Shown here piece by piece: positions 9,838 to 18,846 of a DNA stretch of 64,000 nucleotides. The notes beneath the pieces were generated by a model that saw nothing but the letters and a program-made list of their open reading frames with translations, had not been told where the DNA came from and did not search any database. The stretch is from NCBI GenBank assembly GCA_037441775.1, contig JBBIRO010000007.1:62001-126000 (forward strand), in the 5' to 3' direction. Each line of letters starts with the position of its first letter. Within the stretch, counting starts at the first letter, position 1. The position numbers and the translations under genes were made by a program. The DNA comes from CAMTWB01 sp037441775 (GTDB lineage: Bacteria; Desulfobacterota; Syntrophia; Syntrophales; CAMTWB01).

Positions 9838-11037
9838 TTATGAGTTTGTCAATTTTGCCGTTGCCCGGGCAATCCGCTTAATTCCCTCTTCAATAACGCT
9901 CATGGAAGTCGCATATGAGAGCCGAAGATTTTCATCATGGCCGAATTCTACGCCCGGCACCAGGGCGACTAAGGCCTCCTGGAGAAGATAGGCTGCAAAC
10001 TGGGTGGAATTTTCAATTATGGCGCCGTCCGCTTTGGCTCCGTAAAAAGAGGATACCCGTGGGAAGACATAAAATGCCCCCTGGGGTTTCAAACAGGATA
10101 TACCGGGAATGGAGTTTAAGCCCGCGACGAAATAATCTCTGCGCTTTTGGAATTCCGCCGCCATTGCCGCGACTACTGTCTGATCCCCCCGGAGCGCCCC
10201 CACGGCAGCCTTCTGGGCAATCGACGAGGGGTTAGAAGTGCTCTGGCTCTGAAGTTTGACTGTTGCCGCGACAATCTCCTCCGGGGCCGCGATATATCCG
10301 ATTCGCCAGCCGGTCATGGCGTAGGATTTGGAAACTCCGTTTACCAGGATGGTTTTTTCCTTCAGCCGGGCATCGGCGCTTAAGATGTTGTGGAAAACAA
10401 GACCGTCATAGATGATCTTCTCGTAGATATCGTCGGAGATGATCAGGATATCGCGATCCAGGAGCACACTGGCGATCGCCGCAAGTTCATCTTTGGTATA
10501 TGATATTCCGGAAGGGTTGGAAGGGCTGTTAATAATGAGCGCCCTGGTCCGGGGAGTGATTGCCTTTTGCAATGCCTGGGGGGACAACTTGAATCCCTCC
10601 TCTTCCCGGGTAGTGACAATTACCGGTTTGGCCCCGGTCAGAAGCACGATATCCGGATACGAGACCCAGTAGGGTGAGGGTATCAGCACCTCGTCGCCCT
10701 CTTCAAAAAGCGCCTGGGCGAGATTGTAAAGAGAATGTTTGGCGCCACAGGAAACAGCGATTTCGGAACGCTTATAGGTCAGATTGTGATCTTGCAGAAG
10801 CTTGGCCGCAATGGCATCCTTAAGTTCGTCGATTCCTCCCACGGCGGTATATTTGGTGAATCCCTGTTCAATGGCGGCGATAGCCATATTTTTCGCCGAT
10901 TGTGGGGTATCGAAATCCGGCTCGCCGACACCGAAATTAAGAACGTCCAGTCCGGCCGCTTTCATGGTGTTGGCCCGTGCAGATATGGCCAGGGTTGCTG
11001 AAGGCTTGATCAGATCAAGTCGCCGTGCAAACTTCAT
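9838..11037 (-). CDS. Class I/II pyridoxal-phosphate aminotransferase (aspartate aminotransferase type)
   Basis: Fold type I PLP aminotransferase of 399 residues, most like the aspartate/prephenate aminotransferase group. The N-terminus has FGVGEPDFDTP (substrate carboxylate region). NSPSNPSG is the nucleotide-fold motif, and SKSYAMTGWRIGY carries the PLP lysine. The start at 11037 is preceded by AAGGAG at good spacing and overlaps the coaD stop (ATGA). A longer reading frame would run back into coaD and is rejected. Last gene of the psd-pssA-asd-rsmD-coaD run. Aspartate use would match the asd gene in the same operon, but substrate cannot be fixed from sequence. Confidence 0.88.
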   Translation of the reverse strand: MKFARRLDLIKPSATLAISARANTMKAAGLDVLNFGVGEPDFDTPQSAKNMAIAAIEQGFTKYTAVGGIDELKDAIAAKLLQDHNLTYKRSEIAVSCGAKHSLYNLAQALFEEGDEVLIPSPYWVSYPDIVLLTGAKPVIVTTREEEGFKLSPQALQKAITPRTRALIINSPSNPSGISYTKDELAAIASVLLDRDILIISDDIYEKIIYDGLVFHNILSADARLKEKTILVNGVSKSYAMTGWRIGYIAAPEEIVAATVKLQSQSTSNPSSIAQKAAVGALRGDQTVVAAMAAEFQKRRDYFVAGLNSIPGISCLKPQGAFYVFPRVSSFYGAKADGAIIENSTQFAAYLLQEALVALVPGVEFGHDENLRLSYATSMSVIEEGIKRIARATAKLTNS

Positions 11038-11528
11038 TGTCCATTTCTCCTTCCGTATTTGGCCTCGATTATTTGATTTACAATATCGGGGATCATGCCC
11101 TTCACCGAGCCGCCGTGACCCGCGGCCTCTTTTATTATGCTGGAACTGACATAAAACCACTTGTAACCGGTCATGAGAAATACGGTTTCGATATCCCGGT
11201 TAAGGCGGCGGTTCATCAGCGCCAGCTGAAATTCATACTCAAAGTCGGAAAGCGCCCGCAAACCTCTTAAGATAATATTTGCCCCGGATTGCTTCACATA
11301 ATCCACCAGCAGTCCGGGCGTGCTGTCCACCTGAATATTGCCCAGATCTTTCACCACTTCACGGATCATCTCTACCCTCTCATCAACGGTGAAGAGAAAT
11401 TGTTTCTCGGGGTTGTAGGCCACCAGAACTATCAGTTGATCAAACATTTTGATTGCCCGCTTAATGATGTCTACATGACCGTTCGTGATAGGATCGAATG
11501 AGCCGGGATATACCGCTATCTTTGACAT
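11034..11528 (-). CDS. coaD: Phosphopantetheine adenylyltransferase
   Basis: Catalyses the penultimate step of coenzyme A synthesis, 4'-phosphopantetheine plus ATP to dephospho-CoA. The 164-residue length is standard. The nucleotidyltransferase motif YPGSFDPITNGH is at residues 7-18, RGLRALSDFEYE is in the middle, and the YVSSSIIKEAA motif (family ISST/R) is near 127-137. It sits 9 nt after rsmD, a pairing widespread in bacteria, and its stop overlaps the next start by 4 nt. Confidence 0.95.
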   Translation of the reverse strand: MSKIAVYPGSFDPITNGHVDIIKRAIKMFDQLIVLVAYNPEKQFLFTVDERVEMIREVVKDLGNIQVDSTPGLLVDYVKQSGANIILRGLRALSDFEYEFQLALMNRRLNRDIETVFLMTGYKWFYVSSSIIKEAAGHGGSVKGMIPDIVNQIIEAKYGRRNGQ

Positions 11529-11537
11529 GGGTAAAAA

Positions 11538-12110
11538 TCATTCCTCCACTGGTTGGATTTGGAAAATGGATAATTGCGATTCCCCATAATTACGAATCTT
11601 CCATAAAGTAAAAACTTCGGGCGCTTGAATTTCCTGTCTCCTGGAATGCTGTATAACCAGCCATCCTTTCCGGGAGAGGAGCGTCTTGCCGCCGCAAGAC
11701 GTCATTGCCAGCGCAGTCAATATTTCAGAGATATGGCGTTCATGGTACGGCGGGTCGAGAAATACCACATCGAAAAGGTAAAGACGACTAAGAAGCAGAT
11801 CAATTGACCTGTTGGCCTCCATCTGCAGAACATCGGACCTGTCTGCGTAGCCCAGTTGGAAAATGTTTTTTTTTAACTCGCTGACTACCGCCGGGTCCTT
11901 CTCAACGAACAGAACTTTCCTCGCGCCCCGGCTCAGGGCTTCCAGTCCTACAATTCCCGAGCCGGCAAAAAGATCGAGAAAAGTTGTATTTTCGACTGAG
12001 GGGAGGATGTTGAAAATCGCCTCCCTGATAATTGCCGGCGTTGGCCGTACCTTTGGCCCCCGAACGGGGGGTAAACGCCTCCCCCTGGCTGCGCCGCCGG
12101 TTAATCTCAT
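11538..12110 (-). CDS. rsmD: 16S rRNA (guanine(966)-N(2))-methyltransferase RsmD
   Basis: SAM-dependent methyltransferase of 190 residues that modifies G966 of 16S rRNA. Visible features are the N-terminal RLTGGAARGRRL segment, RPTPAIIREAIFNIL, the SAM-binding LDLFAGSGIVGLEALSRGA, and the catalytic DPPY motif. These are diagnostic for RsmD. The start overlaps the asd stop by 4 nt and coaD follows, giving the common rsmD-coaD pair. Confidence 0.94.
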   Translation of the reverse strand: MRLTGGAARGRRLPPVRGPKVRPTPAIIREAIFNILPSVENTTFLDLFAGSGIVGLEALSRGARKVLFVEKDPAVVSELKKNIFQLGYADRSDVLQMEANRSIDLLLSRLYLFDVVFLDPPYHERHISEILTALAMTSCGGKTLLSRKGWLVIQHSRRQEIQAPEVFTLWKIRNYGESQLSIFQIQPVEE

Positions 12111-13123
12111 AGGTATTTTTGGATAAGTATCTCAGCTATCTGGACGGCATTTAAGGCCGCTCCCTTTCTGATATTGTCCGAAACAATCCACATGTTGATC
12201 CCGTTTTCGATCGATTCGTCCTCCCTTATCCGGCCCACAAAGGTCTCGTCCCGGCCGGCGGCCTTGATGGCCAGAGGGTAGAGGCGTTCCGTGGGATTGT
12301 CCAGCAGCGCCACACCAGGCGCGGCGGCCAGCAGATTTCGCACCTCCCCGGGCGTTATCTTTTCTTTTGTCTCAATGTTTACCGCCTCAGAATGGCTGTA
12401 AAAAACGGGCACCCGCACCGTTGTCGCGGTGACGGCGATATCCGGGTCATTAAAGATCTTTTTCGTTTCGTTGACCATTTTCATCTCTTCCTTCGTGTAG
12501 CCATTCTCCAGGAAAACATCAATCTGGGGAAGGCAATTGAAGGCGATTTGATGGGGGTAAATTTTTACCTCCGGCTTGTCTTCGCTAAGAATTGCCCTGG
12601 TCTGATCGAGCAGCTCCGCGATCGCCTTTTTCCCCGTGCCGGAGACGGATTGGTAGGTGGAAACGACAATCCTTTTGATTTTCGCGGCGTCATGGATAGG
12701 TTTCAAGGCGACTACCATTTGAATGGTGGAGCAGTTGGGGTTGGCAATGATATTTTTTTGCTTGTATTGGGCAATGGCTTCCGGATTGACTTCCGGCACC
12801 ACTAGGGGAACGCCGGGAGCCATCCTGAAGAAGCTGGTATTGTCGATAACGACGCATCCGGTCCGGGCCGCGATGGGAGCGTACCTTTCCGAGATGCTCC
12901 CTCCGGCCGAGAAGAGGGCGATATCAATGCCCGCGAAGGAATTTTCCGTCAGAATGCTAACCGGTATTTTTCTTCCCTTATAGGCCATTTCGATGCCCAC
13001 CGATCTTTCCGAGGCGAGCAGGAGAAGATTGTTTACCGGAAAATCCCGTTCTTCCAAAATTTTGACCATTTCGTTGCCGACCGCGCCGGTTGCTCCGACA
13101 ACCGCAACATTGAATCTACGCAT
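12107..13123 (-). CDS. asd: Aspartate-semialdehyde dehydrogenase
   Basis: NADPH-dependent reductive dephosphorylation of aspartyl phosphate to the semialdehyde, feeding lysine, diaminopimelate, threonine and methionine synthesis. It has 338 residues. VAVVGATGAVGNEM is the nucleotide-binding loop, and NPNCSTIQMV carries the catalytic cysteine. I chose the ATG at 13123 because AAGGA lies 8 nt upstream; the ATG at 13129 is too close to it. The gene follows pssA by 39 nt and overlaps rsmD by 4 nt. Confidence 0.95.
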   Translation of the reverse strand: MRRFNVAVVGATGAVGNEMVKILEERDFPVNNLLLLASERSVGIEMAYKGRKIPVSILTENSFAGIDIALFSAGGSISERYAPIAARTGCVVIDNTSFFRMAPGVPLVVPEVNPEAIAQYKQKNIIANPNCSTIQMVVALKPIHDAAKIKRIVVSTYQSVSGTGKKAIAELLDQTRAILSEDKPEVKIYPHQIAFNCLPQIDVFLENGYTKEEMKMVNETKKIFNDPDIAVTATTVRVPVFYSHSEAVNIETKEKITPGEVRNLLAAAPGVALLDNPTERLYPLAIKAAGRDETFVGRIREDESIENGINMWIVSDNIRKGAALNAVQIAEILIQKYL

Positions 13124-13162
13124 AATCATTTTCCTTTTCAAAAATATTAATTTGTACAAATT

Positions 13163-13942
13163 CTAACTTGCGGTGCCCAGGCCTTCTTCTCTTTCTTTTT
13201 GATGGATGTGCCGTTTGTTGAGAAGCCTAGCCAGCCACCAGATCGGTCCGGAGAAGCTATATCCAAAAGCAAAGGTAAAGAGCATAATATGCGGCTCCGC
13301 GACGATGACAATCATGATGCCGACTATGAGCACCAGGGACATCAAGGGCTTTTTGGCAAAGTAATTTAAATCCTTAAAACTGTAGTACCTGATTGCACTG
13401 ACCATTAATAACGCTAAACTGAAGATCATAATCAGCACGAAAACGTGCCGGAATTCCCCCTCTCCCCCCAGGTAGATGTAGAGCTGGACCGCGGTCGCAA
13501 TCACAGCGGCCGCTCCGGGAATCGGCAGGCCTTTAAAATATTTGCTTTCAATTAAACCAACTTGGACATTAAACCTGGCCAGTCGCAAGGCCCCGCAGGT
13601 CACATAGAGAAATGCCAGAAGCCAGCCGATCTTGCCATAGGCCGACAGGGCCCAGGTGTAGGCCAGAATTGCCGGCGCGACGCCAAAGGCAACCAGATCG
13701 GACAGCGAATCAAACTCGCTGCCAAACTTGCTCATCGTTTTGGTCAGCCGGGCAATCCTGCCATCCAGGGCATCGAGGATCATGGCGATTATAATAAATG
13801 ACGCCGCTGTAGAAAAATCTCCGGCCATGGAGGCGATGATGGCATAGAAGCCACAGAATAGGCCTGCCGCGGTAATGGTGTTGGGAACGATGAATATTCC
13901 TTTTTTGAGGCCGCCATTTTTAAAATAATGTTTTTTTCTCAT
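13163..13942 (-). CDS. pssA: CDP-diacylglycerol--serine O-phosphatidyltransferase
   Basis: Integral membrane enzyme that makes phosphatidylserine from CDP-diacylglycerol and serine. The CDP-alcohol phosphotransferase signature is complete: DALDGRIARLT, then GSEFDSLSD, in the order D-G-x2-A-R-x8-G-x3-D-x3-D. Several hydrophobic segments span the 259 residues. It follows psd with a 4-nt overlap (ATGA). The two together give phosphatidylethanolamine, as in many Gram-negative genomes. Confidence 0.95.
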   Translation of the reverse strand: MRKKHYFKNGGLKKGIFIVPNTITAAGLFCGFYAIIASMAGDFSTAASFIIIAMILDALDGRIARLTKTMSKFGSEFDSLSDLVAFGVAPAILAYTWALSAYGKIGWLLAFLYVTCGALRLARFNVQVGLIESKYFKGLPIPGAAAVIATAVQLYIYLGGEGEFRHVFVLIMIFSLALLMVSAIRYYSFKDLNYFAKKPLMSLVLIVGIMIVIVAEPHIMLFTFAFGYSFSGPIWWLARLLNKRHIHQKEREEGLGTAS

Positions 13943-14583
13943 TTTCGCACCCCTAGTATTGTTTCTCCAGCCCTGACCTTCTGCCCTAGCTGGACCTGGA
14001 TATCCGCCGCTGCCGCAGGAAGATAGACGTCCAGGCGAGAGCCAAACCTGATCAGTCCGAAACGCTCACCCTTCCGGACATCACTTCCGGTTGTGACCCA
14101 GCAGACGATTCGCCGGGCGATCAGGCCGGCAATCTGGACAATCATAATATCTTCACCCTGGGTTGGCCTGATCACCAGGTGATTACGCTCGTTAAGGGCG
14201 GACGCCTTATCTAAATCCGCGGAAAAAAATTTACCTTCCCGATAATCAATAGCCGATATCCGTCCCGAGCAGGGAATTCGATTAACGTGAACATTAAAGA
14301 CGTTCATGAAAATGCTGATCATCCTGTAGTTGCCGCGGATAAGTCCGTCCTCGACAACATCAACGATCTTGATTACCTTGCCATCAGCGGGCGCAACAAT
14401 GGCAGACTCATCCGGGGGAATTTTCCGTTCCGGGTTGCGGAAAAAACAGATCACAAAAATGGTAATCAGGAGACAAAAAATGGTCAACAAGAAAAAACCA
14501 AATAGCCACGACAGGAAAGTTATGGCCGCGGAGATCACGATAAAGGGAATGCCTTCTTTGACTATGTAGGTATCATGATGCAT
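13939..14583 (-). CDS. psd: Phosphatidylserine decarboxylase proenzyme
   Basis: Converts phosphatidylserine to phosphatidylethanolamine. It is the short form (214 residues) with one N-terminal membrane region (about residues 8-45) and the self-cleavage site in RFGSRLDVYLP, where the serine becomes the pyruvoyl group. MNVFNVHVNRIP matches the family core. The start is the ATG at 14583. An upstream extension to 14664 would place coding sequence across a TTGACT/TAAATA promoter, so it is rejected. First gene of the psd-pssA-asd-rsmD-coaD-aminotransferase operon. Confidence 0.93.
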   Translation of the reverse strand: MHHDTYIVKEGIPFIVISAAITFLSWLFGFFLLTIFCLLITIFVICFFRNPERKIPPDESAIVAPADGKVIKIVDVVEDGLIRGNYRMISIFMNVFNVHVNRIPCSGRISAIDYREGKFFSADLDKASALNERNHLVIRPTQGEDIMIVQIAGLIARRIVCWVTTGSDVRKGERFGLIRFGSRLDVYLPAAAADIQVQLGQKVRAGETILGVRK

Positions 14584-14635
14584 AATTTCGTCTCTGGGGT
14601 TAGTGCATTTCTTTTTGGTTGCGGCTCTTGTTCGA

Positions 14636-14664
14636 TATTTATAGTAATACTGCCGGCAAGTCAA
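14636..14664 (-). promoter_or_regulatory. Sigma-70-type promoter of the psd operon
   Basis: Minus-strand TTGACT (14659-14664) and TAAATA (14636-14641) are separated by 17 nt. Transcription would start near 14628, about 45 nt before the psd ATG. An overlapping TATAAA at 15-nt spacing is the alternative -10. Confidence 0.55.
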
Positions 14665-14707
14665 TTATGTTCTGAGTTGCCTATGATCGTCAGAATACAC
14701 CAGAAGA

Positions 14708-15649
14708 CTAAATATCTGATTCCATCTCCAAATCCTCGGGGGTAAAGGTGACAACATCGTCGATGGTCTCGGCCTGGGTGAAAACCATGGCCAGGCGGTC
14801 AATGCCCAGGGCGATGCCGGCGGCGGATTTTATCCGGCCCAGGGATCGAAGAAAGGGTTCCACCGGGCCATATGCTGTTTTGCCGCAAGATAAGCGGTGA
14901 GAGTTTTCTTTGGCGAATCGCCGCCGCTGCTCCTTTTCATCGGTCAGCTCCGAAAAGGCATTAGCTATTTCCATGCCGCCCAGGTAGAGTTCGAACCGCT
15001 CGGCCACCGCCGGCTCTTCTTTTTTGGCTCGGGCCAGACTGCCCAGGGAGATGGGATAATCATAGAGGATAGTCGGCCGGTTCCGTCCCAGGCGGGGTTC
15101 TATGGCCGAGACCAGGATTTCATCAAAAATTTCCCGCTTAAGCGCTTCTTCCAGGGGAGTGTCACTAAAGCGCGCAAAAGCCTCGCGAACGGTGATTCTT
15201 GGCCAGGGTCTTTTCAATAGAATCATGTCGCCACGGAAGGCAAGGGCATTCCCCAAACTCAGTTCGCCCGCAACAAAGGTCAGCAAATCCTCTGTTTCCT
15301 CCATCATCTGGGTATAGTCTGCATCTTGCCGGTACCACTCCAGCATGGTGAATTCCGGCAGGTGGAGGTTTCCCCGCTCCCCGCCGCGGAAGCATTTGGC
15401 TATCTGAAATATACGCTCGTAGCCCATTGCCAGGAGCCTCTTCATGCAAATTTCAGGAGAGGTCTGCAAAAACCATTCGCCCGAGGGAATTGCGTCGATG
15501 TGGGCCTCCGGCAGGGGGGAAGGTATGCGGAGGGGTGTTTCCACCTCCAGGTACCCTTGGGAGAAAAAGAAGGCTCTTATGGCCTGGAGCATCCGGGCCC
15601 GGAGCCAGAGGGCGGTTTTTTTTCCCGCCGGCCGGGACAACCGGGTCAT
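14708..15649 (-). CDS. epmA: EF-P--(R)-beta-lysine ligase EpmA (GenX/PoxA)
   Basis: Class II lysyl-tRNA-synthetase paralogue without the anticodon-binding domain (313 residues). It transfers (R)-beta-lysine to a lysine of elongation factor P. Visible features are VETPLRIPSPLPEAHI near the N-terminus, the motif 2 region IFQIAKCFRGGERG with LPEFTMLEWYR, and the C-terminal GIALGIDRLAMVF (motif 3). The truncated length and placement directly after efp (1-nt gap) separate it from a real LysRS. epmB lies just upstream of efp, so substrate, ligase and target are in one operon. Confidence 0.93.
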   Translation of the reverse strand: MTRLSRPAGKKTALWLRARMLQAIRAFFFSQGYLEVETPLRIPSPLPEAHIDAIPSGEWFLQTSPEICMKRLLAMGYERIFQIAKCFRGGERGNLHLPEFTMLEWYRQDADYTQMMEETEDLLTFVAGELSLGNALAFRGDMILLKRPWPRITVREAFARFSDTPLEEALKREIFDEILVSAIEPRLGRNRPTILYDYPISLGSLARAKKEEPAVAERFELYLGGMEIANAFSELTDEKEQRRRFAKENSHRLSCGKTAYGPVEPFLRSLGRIKSAAGIALGIDRLAMVFTQAETIDDVVTFTPEDLEMESDI

Positions 15650-15650
15650 G

Positions 15651-16211
15651 TCATTTCACCCGGGTGATGTATTCATCGGTGCGGGTATCCACTTTAATCT
15701 TATCTCCGACCGCGATGAAGGGCGGTACCAATATCTGATGGCCCGTTGCTATTTTTATCGGCTTGGTATTGCCGGAAACGGAATCACCCTTTGCCCATGG
15801 TTCCGCCTCGGCAACAATCAGGTCGATAAAGTTGGGCAGAGTTACTCCGAGGGGCTTGTTTTCGAAAAAGAGAATGTCCACCTCCAGGTTATCGATCAGA
15901 TAGTTTTTAGCATCCCCCACTTGTTCGGCGGCGAGAAAAACCTGTTCGTAAGTTTCCGTATCCATGAAACAGTATTTGCCCTCGTCAATATAGAGATATT
16001 GCATCTTTTTTTCCTGTAAATCCGCCTGCTCAAAGTTGTCCACCGAGCGGAATGTCCGTTCGAACTGACTTCCGGTAATCATGTTGCGCAGCTTTGTCCG
16101 GTATAGGGCCTGTCCCTTGCCGGGCTTGACAAAGTTGAACTCCACGACTACGTGGGGCTCGCCATCTAGTTTAAGTTTTAAACCTTTTTTTAAATCGCTG
16201 GCGCTGTACAT
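15651..16211 (-). CDS. efp: Elongation factor P
   Basis: Relieves ribosome stalling at polyproline. It has 186 residues in three beta-barrel domains. The modification loop reads VKPGKGQA with the target lysine at residue 32, equivalent to Lys34 of the Escherichia coli protein, and the flanking residues match the beta-lysylated class. It sits between an EpmB-like aminomutase upstream and EpmA downstream, which supports beta-lysylation. Confidence 0.96.
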   Translation of the reverse strand: MYSASDLKKGLKLKLDGEPHVVVEFNFVKPGKGQALYRTKLRNMITGSQFERTFRSVDNFEQADLQEKKMQYLYIDEGKYCFMDTETYEQVFLAAEQVGDAKNYLIDNLEVDILFFENKPLGVTLPNFIDLIVAEAEPWAKGDSVSGNTKPIKIATGHQILVPPFIAVGDKIKVDTRTDEYITRVK

Positions 16212-16248
16212 TTGATTCTCCTTATTTTTTGATTGACGACTTCATAAG

Positions 16249-17262
16249 TCACGCGACCGTGGTTAAGCGCTCGAGCGGCACCTTTCCGGCCTTTCCCGGC
16301 ATATCCCTGACATAACGGGGCAGGCACAGCCCACAGGTGGTCTGCCGCAGTTTTTCCATTATCTCTCTGCCACAGGCGGGATCGGCCTGAAAAGGGGAGG
16401 TTCCGGCCGCCATATCCGCCTGGAATAGGTAGTATGGCCTGATGGCTGCGCGCTGCAGTCCGTGGAGCAGGTCGCGCATAATTTCAAAACTGTCGTTTAC
16501 TCCCCGGAGAAACACCGACTGGTTGGAAACGGGCACTCCCGCTTCCAGGATCATCTCGCAGGCCTTTTGCGCGTCGGGCGTTATTTCCACGGGGTGATTG
16601 AACTGGGTATTTAACCATAGGGGGCGATGTTTTTTTAGAATCGCACATAATTTCCTGGTAATCCGCATTGGCATTACCACTGGGATGCGGCTGCCGATCC
16701 GCAACACCTCCACATGGGGTATGGCGCGGAAGGCGGCCAAAAGCCAGTCGAGTTGATCGTCACTGAGAGTCAAGGGATCTCCGCCGGATATGATCACCTC
16801 GCGAATCTCCCTTTTGGCGGCGATGTATTCCAACATAGCCGATAGCCGTCCTGCGGTCATCTCGAAACTGCCATTGCGCCAGATCCGTTTGCGATTGCAA
16901 TGCCGACAATAGACGGCGCAGTTCCTGGTGACCAGGGCCAGACAGCGATCCTGATAACGATGTACCAGCGCAGCAACCGGCATGTGTTTTCCCTCATCCA
17001 GCGGGTCGGGGGTCAGAGCCACGGGGTCCTCCATCTCCAGCGGGTCGGGGAGGCACTGTCGGCGGATTGGATCCATCTGGTCCAGGGGATCGGCCAGCAA
17101 TGACAGGTAGTAAGGCGTTACCGCCAGGGGATAGGTTGCAACCACTCCTTCACACCCTCGAATGACCGCGGGGCCGAACAGGCTGGCAAGCTGGGGCAGA
17201 GAAGATATTCTGTTTTTCATCTGCCAGCGCCAGTTTTGCCAGTGCGGTACCTTTGGCTGCAT
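16249..17262 (-). CDS. epmB: Lysine 2,3-aminomutase family protein, probable EpmB
   Basis: Radical-SAM enzyme of the KamA/EpmB family (337 residues from the ATG at 17262). It should isomerise lysine to beta-lysine for attachment to EF-P. The CAVYCRHC motif (Cys115, 119, 122) binds the radical-SAM cluster. The PLP lysine is probably in the C-terminal MPGKAGKVPLERL. EpmB and catabolic KamA are hard to separate by sequence alone; the adjacent efp and epmA genes argue for EpmB. A TTG at 17295 has a better ribosome-binding site (GAGGG) and would add 11 residues. Confidence 0.85.
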   Translation of the reverse strand: MQPKVPHWQNWRWQMKNRISSLPQLASLFGPAVIRGCEGVVATYPLAVTPYYLSLLADPLDQMDPIRRQCLPDPLEMEDPVALTPDPLDEGKHMPVAALVHRYQDRCLALVTRNCAVYCRHCNRKRIWRNGSFEMTAGRLSAMLEYIAAKREIREVIISGGDPLTLSDDQLDWLLAAFRAIPHVEVLRIGSRIPVVMPMRITRKLCAILKKHRPLWLNTQFNHPVEITPDAQKACEMILEAGVPVSNQSVFLRGVNDSFEIMRDLLHGLQRAAIRPYYLFQADMAAGTSPFQADPACGREIMEKLRQTTCGLCLPRYVRDMPGKAGKVPLERLTTVA

Positions 17263-17296
17263 GATTCTATTTATGTTTGTAACGGTTCCTTCCAAA

Positions 17297-17359
17297 GTAA
17301 CCCTCGCCGTAAACCCTCTCCTCTCAAGGGAGTCCGACTTTTGACTTTTTACGAAGTCG
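17297..17359. repeat. Dispersed intergenic repeat: REP-like CCGTAAACCCTC unit plus GACTTTTTACGAAGTCG end
   Basis: Two modules shared with other gaps. CCGTAAACCCTCTCC followed by CTCAAGGGAG recurs at 26226-26257 (inverted) and 45585-45628. GACTTTTTACGAAGTCG at 17343-17359 is the inverted-repeat end also found at 26.1, 33.5, 46.4, 49.6 and 51.5 kb. The copy lies in the leader of epmB. Confidence 0.75.
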
Positions 17360-17411
17360 GCAAAATTGATTAGGCAGTCGCATCTATCATATGATAATTA
17401 TGATTGAAAGA

Positions 17412-17440
17412 ATTAAATTGTCTTTGCGGTTTCGTCTCAA
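17412..17440 (-). promoter_or_regulatory. Sigma-70-type promoter of the epmB-efp-epmA operon
   Basis: Minus-strand TTGAGA (17435-17440), 17 nt, TTTAAT (17412-17417). Transcription would start near 17405, leaving a leader of 110-140 nt that crosses a copy of the dispersed repeat. Confidence 0.5.
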
Positions 17441-17640
17441 AAAAGAACAGCACGGACAATTAACAGCCTGGGTGGGTGATAGAAGAAAGTGGTTGCGTTG
17501 CCCTGTCAATTTTGCAAATAATTGAACCACAGGAGGTAATCAGAAGACGGATTTTCCCATTGCCCTTATGTAAAAGCGAAGTCGTGGAGTCAGCCATAAG
17601 GCCCACACAATGAGTTAACCGTAGCAAGGAGGACGAGAGT

Positions 17641-18789
17641 ATGGAACTGTTGTCAGGCGAGCAATTGAAGGGATTGATGAGCAAGCAGGATGGACCATGT
17701 CTGTCCATGTTCATGCCAACCCACAGGACCGGTGGCGAGATCAAACAGGATCAGATTCGCTTCAAAAACCTGCTGCGCAACGCTGAGGAAAGGCTTGCTG
17801 CATTGGGGCTTAGAACTCAGGAGTCTCTGGACTTTCTGGCGCCGCTGCAGAAATTGACATCCAATGTCCTCTTCTGGCGAAAACAGATCGACGGCCTGGC
17901 TTTTTTTGTTTCCCGGGATGTGTTTCACAGTTTTTCGCTTCCCGTCTCCTTCGAGGAATTGGTCTTAATTTCCGACCGTTTCCATATCAAGCCCCTGCTT
18001 CCCCTGTTTGGGCAGTTCCCCCGTTATTATCTTTTGGCCTTAAGTCAAAATCAGGTGCGATTGTACGAAGGCGCCAGTGTGCGTCTTTGGGAGGTGGATG
18101 TTAAGGGTCTGCCGGAAAATATGCAGGTTGCGCTTCACTATGATGAGCCGGAAAAGCAGGTGCGTTTTCGCGGTGGTCAGGCGGCAGGAGGCGACCGAGG
18201 CGCCATGATGTCCGGTCATGGCGCGGAAATAGACGACACGAAAGATAATCTTTTAAAATACTTCCGCAAGATAGACCGGGGACTGCGGGAATATCTCCGG
18301 GACGAAACGGCGCCGCTGGTGGTGGCGGCGGTAGAATATCTTTTCCCAATCTACCGGGAAGTCAACAGTTATGCCAATCTGATGGAGGAGGGTATTCCCG
18401 GCAATCCCGAAGGGTTATCTTCTGAGGCGCTGCATCGGCTATCCTGGCCCATTGTCAAGCCGTTCTTTCGCCGGGCAATAGAAGCAGCAATTGCCCAATA
18501 CCGGCGGTTTTCCGGAACAGGGCTGGCCTCCAACGATATTGAAGTTATCGTTGCGGCGGCAAGTCACGGGCGGATCGCCAACCTGTTTATCGCCAGGGGG
18601 GCCAGGCAATGGGGTTTTATCGATCCGGAAAAAGATTTTGTCAAGCTATTGGATGGGCAGGAGCCGGGAAGCGAAGACCTGCTGGATTTCGCAGCTGTTC
18701 ATACCTATCTGTCCGGGGGGGCGGTTTACGTCCTTGCCCAGGACGAAATGCCGGATTACAACCGGGTGGCCGCGGCATTTCGTTATTGA
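17641..18789 (+). CDS. Bacterial archaeo-eukaryotic release factor family (baeRF-type) protein
   Basis: Protein of 382 residues. Its N-terminal CLSMFMPTHRTG segment and C-terminal AVYVLAQDEMPDYNRVAAAFRY-type ending resemble the baeRF proteins, bacterial relatives of eRF1/Pelota. ISDRFHIKPLLPLF and YYLLALSQNQVRLYEG are also typical. The family is proposed to act in ribosome rescue or translation termination; a biochemical role is not established. The ATG is preceded by AAGGAGGACGAGAGT. It is transcribed away from epmB-efp-epmA, so two translation-related units share one 350-nt divergent region. No GGQ motif is visible, so it should not be read as a peptidyl-tRNA hydrolase. Confidence 0.72.
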   Translation: MELLSGEQLKGLMSKQDGPCLSMFMPTHRTGGEIKQDQIRFKNLLRNAEERLAALGLRTQESLDFLAPLQKLTSNVLFWRKQIDGLAFFVSRDVFHSFSLPVSFEELVLISDRFHIKPLLPLFGQFPRYYLLALSQNQVRLYEGASVRLWEVDVKGLPENMQVALHYDEPEKQVRFRGGQAAGGDRGAMMSGHGAEIDDTKDNLLKYFRKIDRGLREYLRDETAPLVVAAVEYLFPIYREVNSYANLMEEGIPGNPEGLSSEALHRLSWPIVKPFFRRAIEAAIAQYRRFSGTGLASNDIEVIVAAASHGRIANLFIARGARQWGFIDPEKDFVKLLDGQEPGSEDLLDFAAVHTYLSGGAVYVLAQDEMPDYNRVAAAFRY

Positions 18790-18846
18790 CCAGATGCGGA
18801 TTAAAGGCTCTGTAAAGAGCCGGTAGGGTGCGTTACGGCACACTGC

